Below, piece after piece: positions 32,930-42,568 of a stretch of DNA of 64,000 bases. The stretch lies in assembly GCA_012727435.1 (NCBI GenBank), contig JAAYHB010000008.1:21949-85948 (forward strand). Reading direction: 5' to 3'. The number at the start of each line of letters is the position of its first letter. Position 1 is the stretch's first letter. The stretch comes from Clostridiales bacterium. Lineage in GTDB: Bacteria; Bacillota; Clostridia; Oscillospirales; CAG-272. The notes under the pieces are model-generated. The model was given only the letters and a program-made list of their open reading frames with translations. It did not search any database and was not told where the DNA came from. A program made the position numbers and the translations under genes.

Positions 32930-35338
32930 TTATTTTGATTTGACGACAAAGTTAATTATCCTGTTCGGAACCAGTATTTCCTTGATAATTTCGGCGCCCT
33001 CGAGCATCTGTGCGATTTTCTCGTCGGCCCTGGCCAGTTCCAGCGCCTCGTCGCGCGGGCAGTTGAGCGGCAGCATGATTGTGCCGCGCAGCTTCCCGTT
33101 TATCTGAACCGCCACCTCGACCTGCTCGTCAATCGTCTTTGCCTCGTCATACTCAGGCCATGCGGCCAGCGAGAGAAAGCCCTTACCGCCCAGCTGCTCC
33201 CAGATTTCCTCGGTCAGGTGCGGGGCAAAGGGACAGAGCAGCTTTATGAATATTTTCAGCTCGTCGACCGTCAATGAGCCATGCTCGTAGATATCGTTGA
33301 GCAGGGTCATCATCGCGGCGATTGCAGTGTTGAACTTCATCTCCTCGATGTCGAGCGAGACCTTTTTTATGGTCTTGTGGAACTTCGATTCAAGCGCGGA
33401 TGTCACTCCCTGCCCCTTGGCTATTTCGGGAAGCGCCGCCACCTTGTCAAGGAAGCGCTTGCAGCCCCGCACGCTGCTCTCGGACCAGGGTGCGGCCTTT
33501 TCGTAATCGCCCATAAAGAGGATATAGAGCCGCAATACATCGGCGCCGTATTCGTCGATGACATCGTTCGGGTCGACCACGTTGCCCTTGGACTTGCTCA
33601 TCTTCTCGCCGTCGGGTCCGAGAATCAGCCCCTGCGCGGTTCTCTTGGCGTAGGGCTCGTCGCAGGGCACCTCGCCGATGTCATAGAGGAACTTGTGCCA
33701 GAAGCGCGAGTAAATCATGTGCCGGGTGACATGCTCCATGCCGCCGTTGTACCAGTCAACCGGCAGCCAGTACTTAAGCTTGTCGGGGTCGGCAAACACC
33801 CGGTCGTTGTGCGGATCAAGGTAGCGCAGATAATACCATGACGATCCTGCCCACTGCGGCATTGTGTCGGTCTCGCGCTTGGCGTCGCCGCCGCATCTCG
33901 GACACTTGCAGTTTACGAACTCAGGAATTTTGGCCAGCAGGCTCTCGCCGCCTTCGTCAGGCTCAAAGTTGTCTACCGGAGGGAGTACCAGCGGCAGCTG
34001 GTCATAGGGCACCGGGACCATACCGCACTTGGGGCAATGGACTATCGGGATCGGCTCGCCCCAGTACCTCTGGCGGTTGAAGGCCCAGTCCTTCATCTTG
34101 TACTGAACCCCGGCGCAGCCGACGCCAAGCTCCTCAAGTTTGCGTATCGCAGCGGCCACCGCCTCCTTTTGGGTCTTTATCCCGTTGAGGAATCCCGAGT
34201 TTACCATCTCGCCCTCGCCGGTGTAGGGCGCCTTCGAGATATCACCGCCTTTTATGACCTCTATTATTTCAATGCCGAATTTTTTAGCGAACTCATAGTC
34301 CCTCTCGTCGTGGGCAGGAACCGCCATTATGGCTCCGGTTCCGTAGCCCATCATGACGTAATCGGCTATGTAAACCGGAATAATCCTGCCCGAGAGCGGG
34401 TTCTGCGCCTCAAGGCCTTCGATTCTGACGCCGGTCTTTTCTTTTACCAGCTGAGTCCGTTCAAACTCGGTTTTTTGGGCACACTCCTCGCGGTAGGCGT
34501 ATACCTCGTCCAGGTTTTTGATTCTGTCCTTGTGCTTTTCGATTATCGGATGCTCGGGGGCAATTACCATGAAGGTGGCACCGAACATGGTGTCGGGACG
34601 GGTGGTATAAATCCGCAAGCTGTCGTCGGTGCCGACCAGCTTAAAGTCGGCAAAGGCGCCGGTGGACTTCCCGATCCAGTTTATCTGCTGCTGCTTGATG
34701 TGGGGTGGATAATCGACCCTCTCGAGCCCCTCGAGCAGCTTGTCGGCATACTCGGTTATCCTCAAATACCACACGTCCTTTGATTTCTGCACAATGTTGC
34801 TGTGGCAGATGTCGCACTTGCCGCCTTGAGAGTCCTCGTTTGAGAGCACTACCTTGCAGCTCGGACAGTAGTTGACCAGCGCCTTGTCCCTGAATACCAG
34901 CCCGTGCTCGAACATCTTCAGGAAAATCCACTGGGTCCATTTGTAGTACTTCTCGTCGGTGGTGTCTATTGTCCTTGACCAGTCGAACGAAAAGCCCACG
35001 CGTTTGAGCTGCGAGGTGAATTTCTTTATGTTCTCGTCGGTCGCCACACGCGGGTGAATACCGGTCCTTATAGCATAATTTTCGGTAGGCAGGCCGAAGG
35101 CGTCAAAGCCTATCGGGAAAAGAACGTTGTAGCCCTGCATCCTCCGCTTGCGCGAGATGACCTCAAGCCCCGAATATGCTTTTATATGCCCGACATGCAT
35201 GCCCGCCCCGCTGGGATAGGGGAATTCTACGAGAGCATAGAACTTCGGCTTATCCGAGCAATCCCGGGCACGGAAAATCTGCCGTTCCTCCCAGCGACGT
35301 TGCCATTTCGGTTCTATTTCTTTATGATTGTACTTCAT
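32930..35338 (-). CDS. leuS: Leucyl-tRNA synthetase
   Basis: Charges tRNA-Leu. 802 residues, the bacterial LeuS size. The HIGH box is FPYPSGAGMHVGHIKAYS, the KMSKS box GEKMSKSKGN, with an editing domain (TTRPDTMFGATFMVIAPEHP) between them and the zinc/leucine-specific region CDICH. The start overlaps the rsfS stop by 4 bases. No T-box is in front of it, unlike valS and thrS here; its expression would follow the upstream operon. Confidence 0.97.
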   Translation of the reverse strand: MKYNHKEIEPKWQRRWEERQIFRARDCSDKPKFYALVEFPYPSGAGMHVGHIKAYSGLEVISRKRRMQGYNVLFPIGFDAFGLPTENYAIRTGIHPRVATDENIKKFTSQLKRVGFSFDWSRTIDTTDEKYYKWTQWIFLKMFEHGLVFRDKALVNYCPSCKVVLSNEDSQGGKCDICHSNIVQKSKDVWYLRITEYADKLLEGLERVDYPPHIKQQQINWIGKSTGAFADFKLVGTDDSLRIYTTRPDTMFGATFMVIAPEHPIIEKHKDRIKNLDEVYAYREECAQKTEFERTQLVKEKTGVRIEGLEAQNPLSGRIIPVYIADYVMMGYGTGAIMAVPAHDERDYEFAKKFGIEIIEVIKGGDISKAPYTGEGEMVNSGFLNGIKTQKEAVAAAIRKLEELGVGCAGVQYKMKDWAFNRQRYWGEPIPIVHCPKCGMVPVPYDQLPLVLPPVDNFEPDEGGESLLAKIPEFVNCKCPRCGGDAKRETDTMPQWAGSSWYYLRYLDPHNDRVFADPDKLKYWLPVDWYNGGMEHVTRHMIYSRFWHKFLYDIGEVPCDEPYAKRTAQGLILGPDGEKMSKSKGNVVDPNDVIDEYGADVLRLYILFMGDYEKAAPWSESSVRGCKRFLDKVAALPEIAKGQGVTSALESKFHKTIKKVSLDIEEMKFNTAIAAMMTLLNDIYEHGSLTVDELKIFIKLLCPFAPHLTEEIWEQLGGKGFLSLAAWPEYDEAKTIDEQVEVAVQINGKLRGTIMLPLNCPRDEALELARADEKIAQMLEGAEIIKEILVPNRIINFVVKSK

Positions 35339-35766
35339 TTGTTTCCCTCTTTATTGTTGTCAGGTATTGCAGTTTCGGTCGAACCGTAAAGCTTGTCAAG
35401 GTTGTAAAATTCACGCGCCTGCTGGCTGAAAATATGAACAATAACCGAACCGTAATCAAGCAGCACCCATGACCCGTTTCCGCGCCCCTCTACACCAAAC
35501 GGCGGCAGGCCGCGCAGGCTGGTCTTGAACTCGACCTCCTCGGCAAGTGCCTTTACCTGTGTGGCCGAATTACCTGTGCAGAGCACGAAATAGTCTGCAA
35601 TCGGAGTTTTGTCCCCCACTTGCAGGACTTTTATGTCCCTGCCCTTTTTCATGTCAAGAATGTCCCGCAGCGCCTCGGCCAGCTCGCGCGGAGCGGCGCC
35701 ACCCAGCGGCGGCAGCTTTGCATACTGCTCGTTTTCGTTGAATCCGGCGCTTGTAGCTTCGTTCAT
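35335..35766 (-). CDS. rsfS: Ribosomal silencing factor RsfS
   Basis: About 143 residues, start at either of two adjacent Met codons (35769 or 35766). Blocks ribosomal subunit joining by binding L14 during starvation. Diagnostic stretches are KGRDIKVLQVGDKTPIADYF, LCTGNSATQVKALAE, and GSWVLLDYGSVIVHIFSQ with REFYNLDKLYG near the end. An N-terminal extension of about 25 residues is unusual but poorly conserved. The order nadD-yqeK-LCP-rsfS is standard for Firmicutes. Confidence 0.94.
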   Translation of the reverse strand: MNEATSAGFNENEQYAKLPPLGGAAPRELAEALRDILDMKKGRDIKVLQVGDKTPIADYFVLCTGNSATQVKALAEEVEFKTSLRGLPPFGVEGRGNGSWVLLDYGSVIVHIFSQQAREFYNLDKLYGSTETAIPDNNKEGNK

Positions 35767-35773
35767 CAACAGG

Positions 35774-36925
35774 TTATCCCCTCTCAGAATTATTTGTTGG
35801 CTTTTGGTCGGTCATCGGAATTGTTATCCCCTTTTCGTTGACCTCGTCGGCCCGGTATTCTTCAATGTTATATTCGGAATCATAGTAAATTGCCTCAAAA
35901 TCCGGGTAACTTTCGTTTGTAAAGCGGCGGGCGGCATCAAACTGCTCAGAGCACACCATCGCATCTCCCGAACAGAGGTAAGAATTGACTACCTTTATCG
36001 CCGCTCTGCGGTTTATGATATAGTACCATGTCCCGGCCTCGGTCTTAATGTCGCTGCCCGGCATCGTCAGCATAACCACATCCGACAGTTTCACCGAGAG
36101 GGCTTTCCGGGCAGACGACAGGCATTCGGTAAAGCTCATGTCGGTTTTGATTTCGTCGAGCATGAGGCTGATAATCGATGGCAGCTTGAGAATACTCACG
36201 GTGATCATTTTCTCGATAAAGGCCGCCATGAAAATCTTCTGGGCGTCAATCCTGTCGATATCCCCTCTCGCGTATCCCGACCGGTAGCGCACAAACTGCT
36301 TTGCCTTGTCTCCGTCAAGCAGGTGCTCGCCCGGCTCAAGGTAAATGTAAAGGTTCTGGTCGGGGTCGCTGTATTCCATTTTGTGCGGGATGTTGACGGT
36401 CACCCCGCCGATAAGGTCGACAAGCTCGCCCAAAGCAGACAGGGTAAACTCGACGGTATGGTCGATTTTTATCCCGAGCGCCGCCTCAAGCTCGGCGGCA
36501 AATCTGTCAATCCCGCCCAACGCGCTGACGGCGCCGTTGATTTTCTTGTAAGTGCGCCCTGTGCAGTTGAAATAGGTGTCGCGCGGGATCTGGACGATGT
36601 TTATTTTGAGGTTTTCGGTGTCAAAAAATATGAGCATTATGACGTCGGCAAGCCCCGAAATTTCATCCTTGCCGACAACAAGATAAATATATGTGCCGCC
36701 GTGCCCGGCATCCTGCTCGGCGACGTCCGAGGTGCCCATAACAACCCCGTCGTCGGTACCGCTTGGCTTTGTGTTGTCAGGGAAAAATCTATAATGCCCG
36801 CCGTCATGCCCGGGCTTTGCATACATGAAAACCACGGTATATATGACGATAAACAAAAAAGCGATGAGCAGAGCCACAAAGGACAGCGGGAGCCGGCTTC
36901 CGGGACGTTTCGGGTTCACTGGCAA
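35774..36925 (-). CDS. LytR-CpsA-Psr (LCP) family cell-wall polymer ligase
   Basis: 383 residues from TTG 36925 or slightly fewer from GTG 36919; AAAGGTG upstream suits either. One membrane span at about 15-38, then an extracellular LCP domain: FDTENLKINIVQIPRDTYFNC, KINGAVSALGGIDRFAAELEAALGI and RIDAQKIFMAAFIEKM, with the conserved Arg of IPRDT and RYRSGYARGDIDR. LCP enzymes attach teichoic acids or capsule to peptidoglycan. Placement in the yqeK-rsfS gap is usual in Firmicutes. Confidence 0.93.
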   Translation of the reverse strand: MPVNPKRPGSRLPLSFVALLIAFLFIVIYTVVFMYAKPGHDGGHYRFFPDNTKPSGTDDGVVMGTSDVAEQDAGHGGTYIYLVVGKDEISGLADVIMLIFFDTENLKINIVQIPRDTYFNCTGRTYKKINGAVSALGGIDRFAAELEAALGIKIDHTVEFTLSALGELVDLIGGVTVNIPHKMEYSDPDQNLYIYLEPGEHLLDGDKAKQFVRYRSGYARGDIDRIDAQKIFMAAFIEKMITVSILKLPSIISLMLDEIKTDMSFTECLSSARKALSVKLSDVVMLTMPGSDIKTEAGTWYYIINRRAAIKVVNSYLCSGDAMVCSEQFDAARRFTNESYPDFEAIYYDSEYNIEEYRADEVNEKGITIPMTDQKPTNNSERG

Positions 36926-37046
36926 TTACACCTTTCCAAACGCGGTCTTGCCGCATTTTATGTAACCCGAAACCTCCAAACCGGCGAGTGTCCGAAAACT
37001 ATGCCGGTCCGGCTGAATATGTTAACTTAAAAGTGCTATTTTCGGC

Positions 37047-37697
37047 TCAATATGTCGAGCTATTAAGGCTTTGCAGCGTCTTTTCGGTATCCGAGTTGAC
37101 AAGGAATCCCCGCGATCTGGCGTATGCCAGTTTTGACTCAAAAATGAATATCAGTATGCGGTCAAGGAGCGCTTCGCGCTCCTTTTGGTTCAACTCACCG
37201 GGGTTTGCCGACCAGAAGTCTTGCCAGGCCTTGCGGCAGCCGGCATACTCCCTGCCCGGCTCGATGAAGTCTGCCAAACAGAGGATTTTTTCGGGCAGCG
37301 TCATGCCGGCGCGTCCGGTGGTATGCCAACGGACAGCACTGATAATTACCGGATCGGCATATTCGGGAAACTCGGCGGGAATCAGTGCCGCGGCGGTGAT
37401 TGCGTGCAGCACCGCCGGCAGATTTTTCTCGTCATCTCTGAGTATTATACCAAAATCATGACATATTTTCAACTGCTTTTCGTAAGAATATTCCTTTGTG
37501 ATGTCGTGCAGCCACGCCGCCGCGGTGATTTTTATTGCCAGTTCGGGAGTGTATATCCCGGCTATTGCGGCAGCTTCGGCCGCCACGCCCTCGGTGTGAC
37601 GGAAGCGCCGCTCGGTAAGCCGCGCTCTGACCTCCCCGCGCAGCCGCTCGAGCATATCGGGAGTAATTATTTTATCGCACATATAATCGGTTTTCAT
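37047..37697 (-). CDS. yqeK: YqeK, HD-domain Ap4A hydrolase-like protein
   Basis: HD superfamily phosphohydrolase hydrolysing diadenosine tetraphosphate in the characterised YqeK members. RRFRHTEGVAAEAA gives the first His, AAWLHDITKEY the HD pair, and FADPVIISAVRWHTTGRAGM-like spacing (PVIISAVRWHTTGRAGM) the later His. The start is uncertain: ATG at 37697, 37682 or 37655; all begin inside or just after the end of nadD, and no strong ribosome site decides. The gene overlaps nadD, as usual for Firmicutes. Confidence 0.88.
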   Translation of the reverse strand: MKTDYMCDKIITPDMLERLRGEVRARLTERRFRHTEGVAAEAAAIAGIYTPELAIKITAAAWLHDITKEYSYEKQLKICHDFGIILRDDEKNLPAVLHAITAAALIPAEFPEYADPVIISAVRWHTTGRAGMTLPEKILCLADFIEPGREYAGCRKAWQDFWSANPGELNQKEREALLDRILIFIFESKLAYARSRGFLVNSDTEKTLQSLNSSTY

Positions 37698-38289
37698 AAA
37701 TATATTTCGCCACATCCGGCGGCAGATAATCAGACACATCCTCGCCGCGCCTGATTTTTTCGCGGATCTCAAGCGAGGAAATTACAATCGGCTCTGATTT
37801 AAGCTCAATAAATGAGTTCCCGTATTTTCTTTGGTATTCGACGTTTTTCTCGGCAATCGTGCGGGCAACTTCGGGGTCGTTTTCTCGGCGGACATAGACC
37901 GGCTGGCAGAGCCTGAAAATTTTTTCAAAATCCCGCCATGTGTCAAAGCTGAGCATCATGTCGCTGCCGCAGAGCAAAAACAGCTCGCGCCCCGGGGCAG
38001 ACAGCGCGCGCAGGGTGTCTACCGTGTAGCTGCGCCCTCCGCGCACGATTTCCATATCGGATACAACCGCCCGCTCAATACCCGCAAAGGCCAGCTTACA
38101 CATCTTCAAGCGGTGATAAGGCTCATCCGCCGGGTAAGCCTCCTTGTGAGGCGGCATATATGTCGGGATGATTAAAAGCTCGTCGAGCGCCATCTGCTCG
38201 ACAAAGGCGGCGGCCGCCGCGACATGGCCGCTGTGCACCGGGTTGAAAGTGCCGCCGTACACCCCGGTTCTTGTCTTTTTTCGAGTCAT
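37672..38289 (-). CDS. nadD: Nicotinate-nucleotide adenylyltransferase
   Basis: Forms deamido-NAD from nicotinate mononucleotide and ATP. 205 residues from the ATG at 38289, which overlaps the yhbY stop (ATGA); a longer frame to 38388 would sit inside yhbY. TGVYGGTFNPVHSGHV is the nucleotidyltransferase HxGH region, PTYMPPHK and SSLEIREKIRRGEDV (ISSTxIR-type motif) are diagnostic. Confidence 0.96.
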   Translation of the reverse strand: MTRKKTRTGVYGGTFNPVHSGHVAAAAAFVEQMALDELLIIPTYMPPHKEAYPADEPYHRLKMCKLAFAGIERAVVSDMEIVRGGRSYTVDTLRALSAPGRELFLLCGSDMMLSFDTWRDFEKIFRLCQPVYVRRENDPEVARTIAEKNVEYQRKYGNSFIELKSEPIVISSLEIREKIRRGEDVSDYLPPDVAKYIYENRLYVR

Positions 38290-38573
38290 AATTCTATTCT
38301 CTTTTTGGTCTTCGACTCGCGGTAGAGCACTATCTTGTTTCCGATTACGGTCACCACCTCGGCGCAGGTGGCGTCGGCAAGCTGACACGCCGCCTCCTCG
38401 GGAGTCAACTCTGAGTTTTTCAAAACGCTCAGCTTGACAAGCTCCCTCGCCTCGAGCGCGTCGGACGTTGTCTTTATGAGGTTTTCACTTATTCCGCCCT
38501 TGCCTATCTGTATAATAGATTCGGTAACAGAGGCAAGGCCGCGCAGGTATGCCCTTTGTTTTGACGTCAGCAT
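38286..38573 (-). CDS. yhbY: YhbY family RNA-binding protein
   Basis: 95 residues, CRS1-YhbY domain. LTSKQRAYLRGLASVTESIIQIGKGGI (as LTSKQRAYLRGLA and IIQIGKGGISENL) and the C-terminal VTVIGNKIVLYRES identify the family, associated with ribosome assembly. Overlaps the rdgB stop by 7 bases and nadD start by 4 bases, so the three are translationally coupled. Confidence 0.94.
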   Translation of the reverse strand: MLTSKQRAYLRGLASVTESIIQIGKGGISENLIKTTSDALEARELVKLSVLKNSELTPEEAACQLADATCAEVVTVIGNKIVLYRESKTKKRIEL

Positions 38574-39199
38574 AAAAGCTCCCTTATCCTTTTTATTTCT
38601 TTGAGTTTTTCGGCAAGAGCCATAACCGCCACGGCACGATGGCTCACCTTGTTTTTCTCCTCGGGGCTAAGTTCGGCAAAGGTCTTGCCCAGCTCGTCAT
38701 ACCAGAAAAGCGGGTCGTACCCGAACCCTCCGCTGCCGCGCGGCTCGCAGAGTATCTCGCCGGACACCCTGCCGGTGACCACGAAATCGCCCTCCCCGCC
38801 GCCCTTGGGATACGCACAGGCGATACAGCAGACAAACTCTGCGTACCTGTCCTTTATCCCCGCCATGTTCTTGAGCAACAGGGCATTGTTTGCCCTGTCG
38901 CGCTCGGCAGGGCTGCCTTCGCACCCGGCATACCTTGCCGACCTCACCCCCGGCTCGCCGCCGAGCGCCGGCACCACCAGCCCCGAGTCGTCGGCAATCG
39001 AAAGGTATCCCGACTCCGCGGCGGCGGCTCTTGCCTTTATCATGGTGTTCTCCTCAAAGGTAGTGCCGGTCTCTGGAGTCTCGCCAACAATTCCGACATC
39101 GTCCAGCGAGAGCAGCTCGATTCCCTCTATATGCTCGGCGAGCAGCGCCTCAAATTCGCACATTTTGTTTTTATTTCTGGTAGCCAGTACAATTTTCAA
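38567..39199 (-). CDS. rdgB: XTP/dITP diphosphatase (RdgB/HAM1)
   Basis: Removes non-canonical purine triphosphates from the nucleotide pool. 210 residues. It starts MKIVLATRNKNKMCEFEALL, has the metal-binding ADDSGLVVPALGGEPGVRSARYAG (core ADDSGL and GVRSARYAG) and GSGGFGYDPLFW. The end ELSPEEKNKVSHRAVA is typical. Lies 13 bases after the MBOAT gene. Confidence 0.96.
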   Translation of the reverse strand: MKIVLATRNKNKMCEFEALLAEHIEGIELLSLDDVGIVGETPETGTTFEENTMIKARAAAAESGYLSIADDSGLVVPALGGEPGVRSARYAGCEGSPAERDRANNALLLKNMAGIKDRYAEFVCCIACAYPKGGGEGDFVVTGRVSGEILCEPRGSGGFGYDPLFWYDELGKTFAELSPEEKNKVSHRAVAVMALAEKLKEIKRIRELLC

Positions 39200-39212
39200 A
39201 GGTCAGACCCTC

Positions 39213-40802
39213 CTAAAACTGGTTGTAGATAAACTGTTTTGCATCGTACCCGAAGCCGTAGGCACCGAAGACCACCACCGACAAAAAGAGCAGAGAGAAG
39301 GCCGCAAACGAGGCGACCGGCCGGCCCCGAAGCCGCTCGCGGATGTCCTTTTTACCGTTGAGCCGGCTGACAGCCCAGACAAGCAGGCAGCCTGACAGCA
39401 CGACAACATAGTCATGAATTCCAAGCCCGAGGGCGCCGGTCGCGACACCCGCCAGCTCGCCCCAGTTCGGGGTCGTGAAGATGCTCCCGAACATCCGGAA
39501 GGTCAGCGGCACGTTGCGGTAGCAGTCGAGTATGCGGATTGCCCCCATGAGCCAGAAGGTCCTTGCCGCCATGAAGGCCGAGTATCCCCTTGAAGCGGTC
39601 AGGCGCGGCGCAGCTTTGTGAAAGCCGTCATATAGCGGCTGAAGCTCCTGCGACACGAGGATCACCAGGCAGTTGAGCAGTCCCCAGACTATGAAGTTCC
39701 ACCCGGCGCCATGCCACAGACCGGTGAGAAACCATGTGATAATACTCGCCAGATAAACCGGAATCCGCTTGCCGAGCGAGTTTCCGAGCTTTCGCCGGCA
39801 GAATTTTGAGAGCCGCTGCATAGGCCGCGACACCGAGAGCGGGTAGAAGACATAGTCGGTAAACCATGTGCCCATCGTGATATGCCAGCGGCGCCAGTAT
39901 TCCTTTGTGGACTTTGAGGAAAACGGGCGGTTGAAGTTCTCGGCAAGCCTGATTCCGAGCGCCTCGGCAAGCCCTATCGTTATGTCTATGCCGCCGGTGA
40001 AGTCGGCGTAAATTTGTATAGAGTAAAACAGGATGAGCAGGACCACATACACGCCGCGGTACTCGGCGGGCTTGTCGATAAGCTCGTTTACCGCCACGAG
40101 TATCCGGTCGGCAATGACCAGCTTTTTAAAATACCCCCAGAGCATCCGCCACAGCCCGCGGACAAGGTTTTTTGAGTCAAAATCATGCCCCGAGATGAGC
40201 TGCCCGTGCAAATCCCCGAAGCGCGAAATCGGCCCCTGTATGAGTTGCGGAAAAAATGATACGAAAAGCGCGAGTTTCGCGGGGTTGCGCTCGGCCCTCA
40301 CCGTCCCACGGTAGACGTCGATAAGGTACCCCATCGTCTGGAAGGTGTAAAACGAAATGCCGAGCGGCAAGAGGATGTTCGGGATATTGAGCCCTTCCGC
40401 CCCGAATTTGTGGAGCACGAAGTTGATGTTTGTCACCGCAAAAGCGGTGTACTTCATCACGGCAAGCAGGCCGAAGCCGACAACAAGTCCGGCAATCAGT
40501 ACAAAAAACCTGCGCTTTTTCTGCCCTTCCCTGTATTTCTTCCGCTGGTCCTTTGTCAGCTTGTCCCGGTTTGCCTCAAGGAACCTTACCTCGGTCTCTG
40601 TGTTTCTGTCTATGAAAAGGGCGGTAAGGTAGGCGCTTGTTGTCGTTATCAGGATGAAAATCAGGTAACCCGGCCCCGACAAATCGTAAAATATGTAGCT
40701 TGCCAGGGTCAGGAGCATCCACTGCGTTTTTTTCGGCAGGGTATAGTACAAAACCAGAAGCATGCCGGCAAAGAGCAAAAATTCGTATGAAGTGAAGAGC
40801 AC
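39213..40802 (-). CDS. MBOAT family O-acyltransferase (AlgI/DltB-like)
   Basis: 529 residues with about 11 hydrophobic spans. The MBOAT catalytic His lies in FLTGLWHGAGWNF; PISRFGDLHGQL, IQIYADFTGGIDI and NFNRPFSSKSTKEYWRRWHI are hallmarks of the AlgI/DltB branch. DltB-like enzymes move an acyl or aminoacyl group from a carrier protein across the membrane onto a wall polymer; AlgI-like ones acetylate polysaccharide. The gene starts 5 bases after a carrier protein gene, favouring the carrier-dependent mode. A DltD- or AlgJ/X-type partner is not evident next to it. Confidence 0.9.
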   Translation of the reverse strand: MLFTSYEFLLFAGMLLVLYYTLPKKTQWMLLTLASYIFYDLSGPGYLIFILITTTSAYLTALFIDRNTETEVRFLEANRDKLTKDQRKKYREGQKKRRFFVLIAGLVVGFGLLAVMKYTAFAVTNINFVLHKFGAEGLNIPNILLPLGISFYTFQTMGYLIDVYRGTVRAERNPAKLALFVSFFPQLIQGPISRFGDLHGQLISGHDFDSKNLVRGLWRMLWGYFKKLVIADRILVAVNELIDKPAEYRGVYVVLLILFYSIQIYADFTGGIDITIGLAEALGIRLAENFNRPFSSKSTKEYWRRWHITMGTWFTDYVFYPLSVSRPMQRLSKFCRRKLGNSLGKRIPVYLASIITWFLTGLWHGAGWNFIVWGLLNCLVILVSQELQPLYDGFHKAAPRLTASRGYSAFMAARTFWLMGAIRILDCYRNVPLTFRMFGSIFTTPNWGELAGVATGALGLGIHDYVVVLSGCLLVWAVSRLNGKKDIRERLRGRPVASFAAFSLLFLSVVVFGAYGFGYDAKQFIYNQF

Positions 40803-40807
40803 CTTCC

Positions 40808-41035
40808 CTATGCCTCGTCAATCTTCTTGATCAATCTCATTATTGCCCCGACCGAGTTGAAATTTTCAGGCGTTATCTCCTGTGCCGGGATTGAGACGTC
40901 ATACTCCTGATTTATCTCGGTAATCAGCGTTACGATGTCGAGCGAATCGAGTATGCCGCCGTCGACAAGCGCCGTCTCGGCCTCAAAATTGACCTCGGGG
41001 TGCAGTTCATTTAAGATTTTTATGAGTGCCTTCAT
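40808..41035 (-). CDS. Acyl/aminoacyl carrier protein (DltC-like)
   Basis: 75 residues, four-helix carrier fold. The phosphopantetheine attachment site is Ser31 in GGILDSLDIVTLI. The surrounding LDSLD resembles both ACP and DltC. It overlaps the end of the adenylation enzyme gene by 29 bases, so the two are strongly coupled, and the adenylation enzyme lacks its own carrier domain. It should be loaded by the Sfp-type transferase seen at 23082 or by AcpS. Confidence 0.88.
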   Translation of the reverse strand: MKALIKILNELHPEVNFEAETALVDGGILDSLDIVTLITEINQEYDVSIPAQEITPENFNSVGAIMRLIKKIDEA

Positions 41036-42545
41036 TTTCGCTGTCCTTGTAAAGTTTTTTCAGTGCCTGACGGTCGAGCTTGCCGTTCGGGGTCAGGGGA
41101 AGGCTGTCGAGCTTCTTTATCACAGCCGGCAGCATATAGCGCGGCAGGTAATCCTTAAGGTATGCCAAAAGCTCCCCCTGCCCGGCTTCTCCGGTATAGT
41201 ACATTACGATTTTTTTATTTTCACTGTCATACAGGCAGCAGGATCGCGCGACCCTCTCATGGGAATCGGCGGCAGCTTCTATCTCGCCGAGCTCTATCCG
41301 GTGCCCCATGTGCTTTATCTGGCTGTCGCGCCGCGATATGAAAACCAGCTCGCCGCGCTCGTTGAGCCGCGCGATATCCCCGGTCTTGTATACAATCTCC
41401 CGGTATGACCTGTTCAGCGGGTTCTGCACGAAAGCCTCGTCTGTTTTGCCGGGGTTGTTGTAGTAACCGAGGGTGACACAGGTCCCCGCAATATAAATTT
41501 CCCCAGGCTCGCCTGGCGCGGCCTCTTTCCCGTTCTCGTCAATAAGCATGATGCGGGTATTCCGAAAGGGCCTGCCTATCGGGATTGTCCCGCCCTCGGG
41601 CACCCGGCCCTCAACCTTATACCAGCAGGACATTCCGGTGCACTCGGTGGGGCCGTAAAGGTTATAAAACTCGGCGTCGGGCAGTGCATCGCGCCAGATG
41701 TTGAATTGCTTTACCGGAAAAACCTCGCTCCCGAAAGCTATCTTTTTTAAATAGCGGGGGCGCGCGATGTCGAGCGCCCCGAGCGCCGAGATCGTGCAGA
41801 GCGCCGAGACAACCCAGCAGATTGTGTTGATTTTATGCTCGTTGAGGTGCTCGACAAGCGGCACCGGAAACAAAAACAGCTTTTTCGGAATGAGATATGT
41901 CGTCGCGCCGTATTTTATGGTGGTCATTATCTCTTTGAGCGGCGCGTCGAAATGCAGCGGGGTCTGGTTGCCGAACACGCAGTCCTCCGAGAGCCCCAGC
42001 GCCTCGCAAAAGCTCTCGGTGTAGTCGATCACCGAGCGGTGGCAGGCGGCGACCCCCTTCGGAACTCCGGTGGAGCCCGAGGTAAAGACGATGTATATAG
42101 GGTCTGTGTCTATCTGGTTTTCCCTTATTTGGGACAGCAGTTTCTCGTCCGGCGGAAAGCCTCGCATCCCGTCGAACAAAAGCACCTCTGCCTGCCCGAG
42201 CCTTGCAGCCTTCTGGTAATTTGACCTGTCGGAAATTATTATGCGCGGGGCAAGCGAGTTGAATGTAGTCCTGAGCCTCAGCTCGGGCATCTCGGTGTCG
42301 ACCGGCACATAAAAACAGCCGGCATACACCACGCCGAAAAAGGCAGAGAGGACATTCGGGTGCCTGTCCATCATAATCATGACCGGCTCACGTCTAAAAC
42401 CCCGCGCCGCAAGCCGGCTTCCTATTGATTTTGCAGCCTTTTGCAACTCCGCAAAAGTGAGGCTGTCACACCCGTCCGAGAAGGCAATTTTGTCGGGGAG
42501 CCTGGCGGCGGTAGCCTCAAGATACTGAAGTATATTTGTGAGCAT
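41007..42545 (-). CDS. Amino acid adenylation enzyme (DltA-like), free-standing
   Basis: 512 residues of the ANL superfamily: FTSGSTGVPKG (154-164), LYGPTECTG, YKTGDIARL, RRDSQIKHMGHRIELGEIE (in the hinge), and LPLTPNGKLDRQAL with the catalytic Lys. Asp200 in HFDAP corresponds to the residue that binds the alpha-amino group in amino acid adenylating enzymes, so an amino acid (D-Ala in DltA) is likelier than a fatty acid. No carrier or condensation domain. Adjacent carrier and MBOAT genes suggest aminoacylation of a wall or surface polymer. Confidence 0.86.
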   Translation of the reverse strand: MLTNILQYLEATAARLPDKIAFSDGCDSLTFAELQKAAKSIGSRLAARGFRREPVMIMMDRHPNVLSAFFGVVYAGCFYVPVDTEMPELRLRTTFNSLAPRIIISDRSNYQKAARLGQAEVLLFDGMRGFPPDEKLLSQIRENQIDTDPIYIVFTSGSTGVPKGVAACHRSVIDYTESFCEALGLSEDCVFGNQTPLHFDAPLKEIMTTIKYGATTYLIPKKLFLFPVPLVEHLNEHKINTICWVVSALCTISALGALDIARPRYLKKIAFGSEVFPVKQFNIWRDALPDAEFYNLYGPTECTGMSCWYKVEGRVPEGGTIPIGRPFRNTRIMLIDENGKEAAPGEPGEIYIAGTCVTLGYYNNPGKTDEAFVQNPLNRSYREIVYKTGDIARLNERGELVFISRRDSQIKHMGHRIELGEIEAAADSHERVARSCCLYDSENKKIVMYYTGEAGQGELLAYLKDYLPRYMLPAVIKKLDSLPLTPNGKLDRQALKKLYKDSENEGTHKNLK

Positions 42546-42568
42546 TACAACTCCTTGCCGCTGTGCTT

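Noticed and set aside
35609..37030. Open frame of 473 codons opposite rsfS and the LCP gene
   Set aside because: Spans two well supported genes on the other strand and has no motif of its own.
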